43,510 bases of DNA from an uncultured Rhodobacterales bacterium (lineage in GTDB: Bacteria > Pseudomonadota > Alphaproteobacteria > Rhodobacterales > Rhodobacteraceae). This document shows, in pieces, positions 23,518 through 31,818 of the stretch. The notes under the pieces were generated by a model. It searched no databases. It saw only the letters and a list, made by a program, of their open reading frames with translations, and was not told the DNA's origin. The position numbers and the translations under genes were made by a program. How positions within the stretch are numbered: the first letter of the stretch is position 1; each line of letters opens with the position of its first letter. The stretch spans positions 1-43,510 of the forward strand of contig CAIQOV010000053.1 in NCBI GenBank assembly GCA_903873585.1, read 5' to 3'.

Positions 23518-24522
23518 ATGACAAACACCAGCGGCAGCCTGCATCTGAAGTCGCTGAGCAAACGCTACGGCGCTTTCACCGCTGTCGACAATATCGACCT
23601 GCACATCCAGAGGGGCGAGTTTCTCACCCTTCTGGGCCCGTCAGGGTCGGGCAAGACCACGTTGTTGATGATGATGGCGGGGTTTCAAGATATCACCTCG
23701 GGCGATATTTTGCTGGATGGCGCCTCGATCGCGCATACCCCTGCGGAAAAGCGCAATTTTGGCATGGTGTTTCAGGGCTATGCCCTGTTTCCCCATATGA
23801 CGGTGCAAGACAACATCGCCTATCCCCTATCTGTCCGCCACCGCCCCAAGGCCGAGATTGACGCCCGCGTGGCCGAGATGTTGGACCTTGTGCGATTGAC
23901 AGGCTTTGCCAAGCGCCTGCCCAAAGAGCTGTCAGGCGGCCAGCAGCAGCGCGTGGCCTTGGCGCGCGCCTTGTGCTTTGCGCCTCCGGTTTTGCTTTTG
24001 GATGAACCCTTGGGCGCTTTGGACAAAAAGCTGCGCATCGAAGTGCAGGCGCAGCTGAAAGACATCCACCAGCGCGTGGGCACCACCTTTGTCTATGTCA
24101 CCCATGATCAAGAAGAAGCGCTGTCGATGTCTGACCGCATCGTGATCATGCAAAACGGGCGCATCGAACAGGTGGGCACGCCGTCTGATCTGTATCAAAA
24201 CCCCAAAACCGCCTTTGCCGCCAGTTTCTTGGGCAAAAGCAACTTTTTGCACCGTGACGGCGCGGTTTTCGCGCTGCGCCCCGAAAAGATCGACCTTGCC
24301 CCCGAAGGCAAGGCAAGCGGTTCAAACAAGGTCACAGGCACGGTGCAATCGGTCACCTATTTTGGCGCGGTGCTGAAATATCAGGTCGATGTGCCCGGCC
24401 TAGACCTGATCGAGGTTGATGTTGACGCATGGCGCAGCGGGCAGGCTTTGCCCGCAGGCACGCGCGTGGATTTAACATGGGCCGATAGCGCGGCTGTGCG
24501 CCTGTCGGACCAAAGCCTTTGA
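23518..24522 (+). CDS. ABC transporter ATPase, polyamine/quaternary amine type (PotA-like)
   Basis: A 334-residue importer ATPase. Walker A GPSGSGKTT (40-48), the Q-loop in GMVFQGYALFPHMTV, the signature LSGGQQQR, Walker B LLLDEPLGALD and the switch His in YVTHDQEEALSMSD are all present; a C-terminal TOBE-type domain (from about residue 240) senses substrate or inhibitor. The type is that of spermidine/putrescine and related organic-cation importers. It starts 2 bases after the BKACE stop with no good ribosome site, so translation is probably coupled. Together with the binding protein and two permeases downstream it forms a complete importer, likely for carnitine, gamma-butyrobetaine or a relative. 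Confidence 0.92.
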   Translation: MTNTSGSLHLKSLSKRYGAFTAVDNIDLHIQRGEFLTLLGPSGSGKTTLLMMMAGFQDITSGDILLDGASIAHTPAEKRNFGMVFQGYALFPHMTVQDNIAYPLSVRHRPKAEIDARVAEMLDLVRLTGFAKRLPKELSGGQQQRVALARALCFAPPVLLLDEPLGALDKKLRIEVQAQLKDIHQRVGTTFVYVTHDQEEALSMSDRIVIMQNGRIEQVGTPSDLYQNPKTAFAASFLGKSNFLHRDGAVFALRPEKIDLAPEGKASGSNKVTGTVQSVTYFGAVLKYQVDVPGLDLIEVDVDAWRSGQALPAGTRVDLTWADSAAVRLSDQSL

Positions 24523-24533
24523 AACAAGCCCAA

Positions 24534-24590
24534 ACCGGGACCAACCCGGTGATGTCACAACAGGGCCCAAATGGCCCACAACAAGGAGGT
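24534..24590 (+). promoter_or_regulatory. Two small hairpins and a perfect ribosome site before the binding-protein gene
   Basis: ACCGGG (24534-24539) pairs with CCCGGT (24545-24550), and GGGCC (24563-24567) with GGCCC (24573-24577). AAGGAGGT at 24583-24590, an ideal Shine-Dalgarno, follows six bases before the ATG at 24597. Such structures can stabilise a processed mRNA, and would help make more binding protein than ATPase. Confidence 0.5.
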
Positions 24591-24596
24591 TCGAAA

Positions 24597-25703
24597 ATGC
24601 ACGACAAAAACTTCATGCGTGAGACACTTCTGCAAGGCGCGCAGGCTTTTCAGGCCGGCAAAATGGAGCGCCGCAGCTTTTTGGCGCTGTGCGGCATGGC
24701 AGGCTTTGCCAGCGCATCAGTGCTGGCCGGTCGCGCCGAAGCGGCGGCGGCGGAAATCGTGATGTGGAACTGGGGCGGCCAGTCGGAAGAATGCCACCAA
24801 AGCGCCATTGGCGCGGCCTTTACCAAAGACACCGGCATTCCGCTGAAATTTGACACTTCAGGCCCGTTGCAGGGCAAGATCAAAGAGATGGTCGATTCCG
24901 GCCATGTCACCGCCGACGTCTGCGACGCCGATCTGTTTGACGCTGTGGCCTTGGGCAAAACCGGCCACCTTGAGGCGCTGGATTATTCGGTGATCGACAA
25001 GACCAAAACCGTCGACGGCTATGCACTAGAGTTTGGCATTTCGATCATCCTGTACGGCTATGCCTTTATGTATGACACCCAAGCCTATCCCGATGGCCCC
25101 CCGACATCTTGGGCTGATTTCTTTGACACCGCCAAGTTCCCCGGCACACGTTCGCTGTACAAATGGGCCAACGGGTCGCTGGAAGCGGCACTGATGGCCG
25201 ACGGCGTGGAAAAGGATAAGCTTTACCCGCTAGATATCGACCGCGCGATCAAGAAGATCACGGCGATCAAAGCCGACACGATCTATTGGGGCTCGGGTTC
25301 CGAAGCGCATGACATGATCGTCAACGGCGAAGTGACGATGGGCATGGTTTGGCAAAACCGTGGCCGCAGCATCGAAACCGATACCAACGGGCGCTTCAAA
25401 CTGGTGATGAACCAAGCCTTGGCCATGCCGGGGGCTTACATTGTGCCCAAGGGCAATCCGGGTGGGGCGGACGTGATGAAGTTCATCGCCACCGCCCAAT
25501 CGGTTCCAGCCCAGCTTGACCTGTTCGCCTGCCTTGGCATGACGCCCACGAACCCCGAAGCGATTGCGCAGATGGCTGAAGTGGATCAGCCCTATTCGAT
25601 CACTTCGGCGGCCAATATGCCCTTGGTGGCGCTGAACGATCCGACTTGGTGGGGCGAAAATACCGATGCGGCTGTGAACGCCTTCTTGGCGGCGATCAGC
25701 TAA
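24597..25703 (+). CDS. ABC transporter substrate-binding protein, TAT-exported
   Basis: A 368-residue spermidine/putrescine-type (PotD-like) periplasmic binding protein. The N-terminus carries a twin-arginine signal: ERRSFLALCGMAG with Arg25-Arg26, then a hydrophobic stretch and an AEA-type cleavage site. The mature start EIVMWNWGGQSEE and later GYALEFGISIILYGYAFMYD, WADFFDTAKFPG and NPEA are typical of the group. The ATG at 24597 is set by the perfect ribosome site; an in-frame start at 24519 is far less likely. Aromatic residues that would cage a quaternary ammonium group are plausible, but I cannot place them without a structure. A strong terminator follows. Confidence 0.92.
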   Translation: MHDKNFMRETLLQGAQAFQAGKMERRSFLALCGMAGFASASVLAGRAEAAAAEIVMWNWGGQSEECHQSAIGAAFTKDTGIPLKFDTSGPLQGKIKEMVDSGHVTADVCDADLFDAVALGKTGHLEALDYSVIDKTKTVDGYALEFGISIILYGYAFMYDTQAYPDGPPTSWADFFDTAKFPGTRSLYKWANGSLEAALMADGVEKDKLYPLDIDRAIKKITAIKADTIYWGSGSEAHDMIVNGEVTMGMVWQNRGRSIETDTNGRFKLVMNQALAMPGAYIVPKGNPGGADVMKFIATAQSVPAQLDLFACLGMTPTNPEAIAQMAEVDQPYSITSAANMPLVALNDPTWWGENTDAAVNAFLAAIS

Positions 25704-25712
25704 ACCCTGCTT

Positions 25713-25748
25713 GCACCGGCAGGCCCCCTGTCCTGCCGGTGCCTTTTT
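25713..25748 (+). terminator. Strong intrinsic terminator inside the transporter operon
   Basis: GCACCGGCAGG (25713-25723) pairs perfectly over 11 bases with CCTGCCGGTGC (25732-25742), followed by CTTTTT. This is the clearest rho-independent terminator in the window. It stands between the binding protein and the permease genes, so read-through must be partial, giving excess binding protein over membrane parts. Confidence 0.88.
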
Positions 25749-25761
25749 ATAAGGTCTCCCA

Positions 25762-26601
25762 ATGCGCTTGCCTGTAAACTCTGGCTGGCTTTTGGTGCTG
25801 CCGTTCCTGCTTTTGGTGGGGGGGCTGTTCCTTGGCCCCATTTTGAACGTGCTGTGGATCAGCGTGACCGACCCCGCTCTGGGGCTGGAAAATTACGCGC
25901 AACTTGGCAGTTCCGACACGCTGCGCCGCATCTTGTGGACGACCCTGCGCGTCTGCTTGATTTGCACGGCCTTCAGCGTGGTCTTGGGCTATTGGATCGC
26001 TTACGCCATGGTTCATGCCAAAGGCCCTGCGCAAAGCCGGATGCTGGGGTTGCTGCTGGTGTCGTTCTGGATATCAGTTCTTGTGCGGACCTTTTCGTGG
26101 CTGATGCTGCTGGGCCGCAACGGGGTGGTCAATTCTGGCCTTGAATCCTTGGGCATCATCAGCGCGCCCATCCCCTTTATGCGCAACGAGTTGGGCGTTT
26201 TGATCGGCATGGTGCATTACATGGTGCCCTATGCCGTGCTGCCCATTTTCGCCGCGATGCAAAGCATTGACGGGCGGGTGGTGCAGGCCTCGCGGTCTTT
26301 GGGCGGCAGTGGTGCGCAGACGTTTTGGCGCATCTACCTGCCCCTGACCAAACCCGGTCTCGTTGCGGCATCGCTGTTGGTCTTTATCATCAACCTTGGC
26401 TTTTACGTCATTCCGGCGGTGCTGGGGGGCGGTAAGGTCTTGATGGTGGCGGAATATATCTCGGTTCAGGTCTTGGTGACGCTGCAATGGGGCACAGCCG
26501 CCATGCTGGCCGCGATCTTGCTGTTTGGCGTCTTGGCGCTGATGTTCTTGATGTCGCGCTTTATGAAACTGTCGACCGTGTTCGGGGGCGCGCGCACATG
26601 A
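25762..26601 (+). CDS. ABC transporter permease (PotB-like)
   Basis: A 279-residue membrane protein with about six hydrophobic helices, beginning WLLVLPFLLLVGGLFLGPIL. The cytoplasmic coupling loop with the EAA-like motif is seen in VVQASRSLGGSGAQTFWRIYLPLTKPGLVAA. It is the first permease of the polyamine-type importer. The ATG at 25762 follows a terminator and an AAGGT ribosome site. It ends in an ATGA overlap with the second permease. Confidence 0.9.
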   Translation: MRLPVNSGWLLVLPFLLLVGGLFLGPILNVLWISVTDPALGLENYAQLGSSDTLRRILWTTLRVCLICTAFSVVLGYWIAYAMVHAKGPAQSRMLGLLLVSFWISVLVRTFSWLMLLGRNGVVNSGLESLGIISAPIPFMRNELGVLIGMVHYMVPYAVLPIFAAMQSIDGRVVQASRSLGGSGAQTFWRIYLPLTKPGLVAASLLVFIINLGFYVIPAVLGGGKVLMVAEYISVQVLVTLQWGTAAMLAAILLFGVLALMFLMSRFMKLSTVFGGART

Positions 26602-27389
26602 AGCCCAGCCTTCCCGCCAAACTGAACACCGGCTTTGCTTGGGTGCTGCTGGTGGTGCTGATTGCGCCAGCCTTGGTCGCCATTCCGGTATCGCTGACGC
26701 CCAAAACTTTCCTATCTTTCCCGACAGACGAGCTTTCGCTGCAATATTACCGCGAGCTATTTTCCAGCCCAGAATGGCTGTCAAGCTTTTGGCAATCGAG
26801 CGTGATCGGCCTTTTGTCGACCCTGCTTGCCACCTCTATCGGCACGCTGTGTGCCATTGGCCTGTGGCGCGTATCGTCGCGCGCGGCCGAGGTGGTGCGT
26901 TCCGTTCTGCTCTTGCCGCTCGTCATTCCGCCGATCATCGCCGCCATGGCCTTTTCGCGCCTGTATGTGCCCTTGGGCCTGATTGACAGCTATACTGGCC
27001 TGATCTTGGCCCATACCGTGCTGTCGGCCCCCTTGGTGCTGATCACGGTGTCAGCCTCGCTTGCGGGGTTTGACCCACGGTTGGAACAAGCCTCGCGCAA
27101 TTTGGGGGCGTCAAACTGGGTCACCATGCGGCGGGTGATCATTCCGGGCATCAAACCGGGCATTCTGGCGGGTGCGGTATTTGCCTTTATCTCGTCTTGG
27201 GATGAAATTGTCGTCACGCTGTTTTTGTCGAAATTCAGCGTTTACACCCTGCCGCGCCGCATGTGGAACGGCATCCGCGAAAACACCGACCCAACCGTCG
27301 CCGCCGCAGCCGTTGTGCTGATGGCCGTCACCTTGGTGGCCTTTGCCATCTGGGCGCTGGCTTCGCGGCGGGCGAAATCTGCCGAATAG
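26598..27389 (+). CDS. ABC transporter permease (PotC-like)
   Basis: A 263-residue permease with about six membrane helices. The EAA-like loop is LEQASRNLGASNWVTMRRVIIPGIKPGI. It pairs with the PotB-like protein to form the membrane channel. The ATG at 26598 overlaps the preceding TGA; in-frame codons back to 26487 lie inside the preceding gene and are not the start. PYRRMWNG-like YTLPRRMWNGIRENTDP near the C-terminus is typical of PotC proteins. The acyl-CoA dehydrogenase gene begins 9 bases downstream. Confidence 0.9.
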   Translation: MKPSLPAKLNTGFAWVLLVVLIAPALVAIPVSLTPKTFLSFPTDELSLQYYRELFSSPEWLSSFWQSSVIGLLSTLLATSIGTLCAIGLWRVSSRAAEVVRSVLLLPLVIPPIIAAMAFSRLYVPLGLIDSYTGLILAHTVLSAPLVLITVSASLAGFDPRLEQASRNLGASNWVTMRRVIIPGIKPGILAGAVFAFISSWDEIVVTLFLSKFSVYTLPRRMWNGIRENTDPTVAAAAVVLMAVTLVAFAIWALASRRAKSAE

Positions 27390-27398
27390 GGGCCCAAA

Positions 27399-28556
27399 GT
27401 GACCACAGATACCCACGAAACCGAACTGCTGCTGTCAACCGTGCGCGCCTTTATGGCGGCCGAGATTTTTCCCCATGAAGAGATGGTCGACCGCACGGGC
27501 AACGTGCCCCCCGACCTTGGCCGCCAGATCGAGGCGCGGGCGAAAGAGGCGGGGCTGTATTCGGCCAATATGCCTGAACGGGTGGGCGGCGGCGGCCTGT
27601 CGATGAAGGCGATGTCGTTGATTGAACGCGAATATGGCAAAACCAGCCATGCGCTGCATTCATGGATCGGGCGGCCCACCGAACTGCTATTGGCTTGTGA
27701 AGGCGACCAGATCGACCGCTACCTGATGCCCGCCGTGCGCGGCGAAAAGCGCGAGTTGTTCGCCCTAACAGAACCCGAAGCAGGGTCCGACGCGATGGGG
27801 ATGAAATCGAACGCGCGACGTGATGGGGCGGATTGGATTCTGAACGGGTCCAAACATTTCATCTCGGGCCCCTGCATGCCCGACTTTGCCATCGTCTTCG
27901 CTTCTACCGGTGTGGATGAGACAAAGCGCGGTCCGCGCAAGCGGATCACGGCGTTTTTGGTCGATGTCGGTACCAAGGGCTTTGACATCCGCGAAGGCAA
28001 CAAATCGGTCAGCTACCGCGGCTATAAAACCTTCCAGCTGGCCTTTAACGAGGTGCGCCTTGGCCCTGCCCAAGTTTTGGGAGAAGAGGGCAAGGGCTTT
28101 GAACTGGCTGGTCAATGGCTGGGCATGGGCCGTGTTTGGGTGGGGACGTGCTGCTGTGGCAAGGCCGAACGGATCATCGGGCTTGCCACCGAATGGGCCG
28201 CCAACCGCAAGCAATTCGGCCAGCCCATCGGGCAGTTTCAGGCGACGGGCTTTAAGCTGGCCGATATGGCGATTGGCCTGCGCGCTGGCGATTTGCTGGT
28301 GGCCGACGCCGTTACCCGTGCGGAAGAGGGGCGTTTGAGCGATGCCGATGTGTCAATGGTCAAGGTCTATTGTTCCGAAATGCTCAACCGTGTGGCCGAT
28401 GACGCGGTGCAAATCTTTGGCGGCATGGGCTTGATGGAAGAAATGCCCATCCAGCGCCTGTGGCGTGACAGCCGGCTTGAACGGATTTGGGATGGCACTT
28501 CCGAAATCCAGCGGCATATCATCACGCGGTCAATCCTAAGGCCCTATGGCGCATGA
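27399..28556 (+). CDS. Acyl-CoA dehydrogenase family protein
   Basis: A 385-residue FAD-dependent acyl-CoA dehydrogenase. FALTEPEAGSDAMG binds flavin and substrate, WILNGSKHFISG follows, then QFGQPIGQFQA, and QIFGGMGLMEE with RIWDGTSEIQRH at the C-terminus. Where MCAD-type enzymes have the catalytic Glu (YEGT), this protein has Asp365 (WDGT), a conservative change also seen in some family members. In context it could oxidise gamma-butyrobetainyl-CoA to crotonobetainyl-CoA, the step before CaiD. The start is GTG at 27399; no ATG is close. It overlaps the next gene by ATGA. Confidence 0.9.
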   Translation: MTTDTHETELLLSTVRAFMAAEIFPHEEMVDRTGNVPPDLGRQIEARAKEAGLYSANMPERVGGGGLSMKAMSLIEREYGKTSHALHSWIGRPTELLLACEGDQIDRYLMPAVRGEKRELFALTEPEAGSDAMGMKSNARRDGADWILNGSKHFISGPCMPDFAIVFASTGVDETKRGPRKRITAFLVDVGTKGFDIREGNKSVSYRGYKTFQLAFNEVRLGPAQVLGEEGKGFELAGQWLGMGRVWVGTCCCGKAERIIGLATEWAANRKQFGQPIGQFQATGFKLADMAIGLRAGDLLVADAVTRAEEGRLSDADVSMVKVYCSEMLNRVADDAVQIFGGMGLMEEMPIQRLWRDSRLERIWDGTSEIQRHIITRSILRPYGA

Positions 28557-30652
28557 CTTCGGAACGAAACAAAAACCTTACCCGCCTGCTGTCGCCGCGC
28601 CACATCGCCTTTATCGGCGGGCGCGATGCGGAAGTGGCGATCAATGAGGCCAAGCGCATTGGCTTTACAGGCGCGATTTGGCCTGTGAACCCCAAGCGTG
28701 AAACCTTGGGCGGCTATCCTTGCTTTGCCAGCGTGGCCGACCTGCCCGAAGCCCCCGATGCCACATTTCTCGCCGTGCCAGCCCCCGCCGCCATTGCGAC
28801 TACGGCGCAACTGGCCGCGCGGGGTGCGGGCGGAATTGTGTGCTATACGGCGGGCTTTCGCGAGGCGGGGGCGGCAGGGCAAGTGCTGGAAGCGGCGCTG
28901 ATCCAAGCGGCGGGCGATCTGGCGCTGGTTGGCCCCAATTGCTACGGCGTGATCAACTACCTTGATCGCGCAGCCCTTTGGCCCTTTGCCCATGGCGGTG
29001 GGTCGCCGGGCTATGGGGCGGCGATCATCACGCAAAGCGGAATGCTGTCGTCTGACATCACGATGAGCCAGCGCTCTTTGCCGCTGACGCATATGATATC
29101 CTGCGGCAACCAGTCGGTTCTAAGCCTTGAAGATTTCGTCGACCACCTGATCGACCACCCCGCCGTGCGCGCCATTGGTATGCATATCGAAGGCCTGCGT
29201 GATGTACCCCGCTTTGCCGCCGCAGCCCTGCGCGCTGCTGAAAAGGGCGTGCCCTTGGTGGCGCTGAAAACCGGAAGCTCGCAGATTGGCGCCTCGCTGA
29301 CGGTTAGTCATACTGGGTCATTATCGGGCACGGATGATCTGTATGACGCCTTGTTTGCGCGGGTCGGCGTGATCCGCGTCAAAAGCCCGTCTCAACTGCT
29401 GGAAACCCTGAAGTTCCTGTGCGTCTCTGGTGCGCCATCGGGCAACCGTGTGGCGGGGTTCACCTGTTCGGGCGGTGGGGCCACGATGCTTGCCGACCAT
29501 GCCGAGGCGATTGGCCTTGGCTTTCCCGCCTTTGGGCCAGCCGAACGCGCAGCCCTTTTGCCGCTGCTGCCCGACATCGCCACCGTGTCCAACCCGTTGG
29601 ATTACACCACGCCAATCTGGGGCGATGCCGCCAAGACGGGCCCTGTCTTTGCCGCAGCGATCAACGGCGTGCAGGCCGATAGTGCGGTGCTGGTGCAAGA
29701 CTACCCCGCCGCAGGTCTTGACGAATCCAAGCCCTACTACCGCGCCGATGCGGGCGCATTCATCGCCGCCGCCAAAGCGCGCGGCATTCCTGCCGCCATC
29801 TGCGCCACCTTGCCCGAAAACCTTGATGCCGAAACCCGCGATTGGCTGGTGGCCCAAGGTGTTGCCCCCATGCAGGGCCTAACCGAAACGCTAGATGCCA
29901 TGCGCGCCGCTGGCCTATGGGCCGAACGGCGCGCGCAGATTATGGCCGAGCGCCCCGCGCCCCTGCTGGCCCTGCCCGCCCTAGACAGGTTGCACACGAT
30001 TGACGAAGCAGAGGGCAAAGCGCTTCTGTCGAGCCTTGGCCTGCCCATCCCTGCGGGAGAGGTGGTGGCAGGCGCACAGGTGGTGCAAGCCGCAAGCCGC
30101 ATCGGCTATCCTGTGGTCTTGAAGATGATGGGCCCGAAACTGGCGCATAAATCTGAAGCGGGGGCTGTGGCTGTAGGGCTGGCAAACGCAGCCGATCTGA
30201 CCGCCGCCCTGCAAAAGATGCGCGCCGATGTGACAGCCCATGATCCCTTGGCATTGACCGACCGCTTCTTGGTTGAAGCCATGGCCCCCCGCCCCTTGGC
30301 CGAACTTTTGGTCAACCTGCGGCGCGATGCGCAATTTGGGTTGGTGCTGACGGTGGGCGCGGGCGGGGTTCTGGTGGAACTGCTGGAAGATGCCGCGACG
30401 CTGCTGCTGCCCGCCTCTGCCGCGCAGATTGAAACGGCGCTGAACGGGTTGAAAATCGCCCGCATCCTGCGCGGCTATCGCGGCGCTAAGGGGGCTGATA
30501 TGGCAGCACTGGCTGGCTTTATCTCCCAGCTTTGCCAGCTTTTCGAAACCCACTCGGCCACCTTGGCCGAGGTCGAGATCAATCCCCTTTTCGTCACCGC
30601 CACTGGCCCTTGGGTGGTGGATGTTTTGATCCAGAAAGCAGGCGCGCTTTGA
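28553..30652 (+). CDS. ADP-forming acyl-CoA synthetase (acetate--CoA ligase family, fused alpha/beta)
   Basis: A 699-residue fused NDP-forming ligase. The order is a CoA-binding Rossmann domain (LLSPRHIAFIGGRDAE onward), a succinyl-CoA-ligase-like domain with SHTGSLSG, whose His is the likely phosphorylated residue, and a C-terminal ATP-grasp domain (from ALPALDRLHTIDEAEGKALL) with GYPVVLKMMGPKLAHKSEAGAV. It makes an acyl-CoA from acid, CoA and ATP and is reversible. Here it would activate the imported acid (gamma-butyrobetaine, crotonobetaine or carnitine), doing the job of CaiC. The ATG at 28553 overlaps the stop of the acyl-CoA dehydrogenase gene. Confidence 0.88.
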   Translation: MTSERNKNLTRLLSPRHIAFIGGRDAEVAINEAKRIGFTGAIWPVNPKRETLGGYPCFASVADLPEAPDATFLAVPAPAAIATTAQLAARGAGGIVCYTAGFREAGAAGQVLEAALIQAAGDLALVGPNCYGVINYLDRAALWPFAHGGGSPGYGAAIITQSGMLSSDITMSQRSLPLTHMISCGNQSVLSLEDFVDHLIDHPAVRAIGMHIEGLRDVPRFAAAALRAAEKGVPLVALKTGSSQIGASLTVSHTGSLSGTDDLYDALFARVGVIRVKSPSQLLETLKFLCVSGAPSGNRVAGFTCSGGGATMLADHAEAIGLGFPAFGPAERAALLPLLPDIATVSNPLDYTTPIWGDAAKTGPVFAAAINGVQADSAVLVQDYPAAGLDESKPYYRADAGAFIAAAKARGIPAAICATLPENLDAETRDWLVAQGVAPMQGLTETLDAMRAAGLWAERRAQIMAERPAPLLALPALDRLHTIDEAEGKALLSSLGLPIPAGEVVAGAQVVQAASRIGYPVVLKMMGPKLAHKSEAGAVAVGLANAADLTAALQKMRADVTAHDPLALTDRFLVEAMAPRPLAELLVNLRRDAQFGLVLTVGAGGVLVELLEDAATLLLPASAAQIETALNGLKIARILRGYRGAKGADMAALAGFISQLCQLFETHSATLAEVEINPLFVTATGPWVVDVLIQKAGAL

Positions 30653-31776
30653 CCCTTCCCAGCCATCCAAACCCCGATCTCAGCGTTGGTGCGGATAACA
30701 AACAAGGCTGGAACCAGCCCCACCAACGCCGCCACGGCTTTCACAACGCGCACAGCATCTTTCGCCGCACGCTGATGGTGCGCGCAAGGCGTGTGTTAGA
30801 CCTGACCGACCGGCCCGATGCCGCCCTTGCCGCCAAAGCGCGGGCTTTGGGGGTCACCCGTGATCCGGCCTTTTCAGCCTTAGTGATAGCGCAAGGGACG
30901 GATGTGTTGTTCCAAGCCGCCGCCCCCGATTTCGCCACCACCCGCCCGCATTCGCTGCAATCTATCAGCAAAATGCACATGCACCTGATTATGGCAGAGC
31001 TTTTCGCCGCCGGAACCCTGCGCCCAAACGATATGGTGGGCGACCTGCTGCCGGGGATAGGGTCGGCCTATGCCACGGCCAGTCTGGCAGATGTGCTGGA
31101 TATGAATGTCGAGAATGACTTTTCCGAAGAGTATAACGACCCAGAGGCCGATTGCTTTCGCGAGGAAGAGGCTTTGGGCTGGCGTCTGCCCGCAGAGGAA
31201 CGCCCCGAAGAAACCCTGCGCGCCTTTGTGACCAGCCTGAGTGGCAAGGGCACGCACAACCCCTCGCCCTATTGTCGGTACAAATCGGCCAATACCGATG
31301 TGCTGACGGTGATCGCATCGGCCCATGTTGACCTGTGCGCTAGGGTCGAGGCCATCTGTGACGCCGCAGGCTACGAGGGCGGCTTTCACATCAGCCTTAG
31401 CCCAGAACACCTGCCCGCCTTTTCGGGTGGCGGTTGCCTGTCAGCCCGCGACCTTGCGCGCTTTGGCCTGCTGTTCGCACGCCGTGGCCAAGCGGTTTAC
31501 GGCGCCCCCGTGGGCGTGGCCGCCGCTTTTGACGAAGCCCTGACCCGCCAAGCCCCTATGGTCAGCCCCAAACGCGGCACAATGCGCTATTCCAACCACA
31601 TCATGACGCGCAACGGCTGGGTCGGCCATGCGGGCTACGGCGGGCAGTTCTTGATGGTCAACATGGCCAGCGGACGGGTGGCCGCGTTCTTAAGCGTGCT
31701 GGAAAACGAGTCTGGCTATGATGAAGATTACATGCTGGATGTGATCACCAAGCTAGAAGCCCTGTGCATGGGGTAA
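30649..31776 (+). CDS. Serine hydrolase, class C beta-lactamase / NylB-like family
   Basis: A 375-residue serine hydrolase. The SxxK catalytic motif is Ser105-Ile-Ser-Lys108 (HSLQSISKMH); YKSANTD is a YxN-type second motif and GHAGYGGQF the third. GFHISLSPEHL and LSARDLARFGLLFARRG recall 6-aminohexanoate-dimer hydrolase relatives. No signal peptide is visible. I chose the TTG at 30649, which overlaps the ligase TGA and keeps the sensible segment NPDLSVGADNKQGWNQ; the first ATG, 30775, would cut off 42 residues. It may hydrolyse an ester or amide (for instance an acyl-carnitine) to feed the pathway; this is inference. Confidence 0.82.
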   Translation: MTLPSHPNPDLSVGADNKQGWNQPHQRRHGFHNAHSIFRRTLMVRARRVLDLTDRPDAALAAKARALGVTRDPAFSALVIAQGTDVLFQAAAPDFATTRPHSLQSISKMHMHLIMAELFAAGTLRPNDMVGDLLPGIGSAYATASLADVLDMNVENDFSEEYNDPEADCFREEEALGWRLPAEERPEETLRAFVTSLSGKGTHNPSPYCRYKSANTDVLTVIASAHVDLCARVEAICDAAGYEGGFHISLSPEHLPAFSGGGCLSARDLARFGLLFARRGQAVYGAPVGVAAAFDEALTRQAPMVSPKRGTMRYSNHIMTRNGWVGHAGYGGQFLMVNMASGRVAAFLSVLENESGYDEDYMLDVITKLEALCMG

Positions 31777-31782
31777 GCCGTA

Positions 31783-31813
31783 GGGTGCGCGTTTATCGCG
31801 CACCCCTTTGTTA
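31783..31813. terminator. Bidirectional intrinsic terminator
   Basis: GGGTGCGCG (31783-31791) pairs perfectly with CGCGCACCC (31797-31805) around TTTAT, followed by CTTTGTTAT. It lies between the convergent serine hydrolase gene and the binding-protein gene and should stop transcription from at least the + side. Confidence 0.75.
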
Positions 31814-31818
31814 TCCCC

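Noticed and set aside
26074-26784. A 236-codon minus-strand frame opposite the two permease genes.
   Set aside because: Composition is Gln/His/Arg-rich, the usual mirror of hydrophobic permease codons; it has no start signal.
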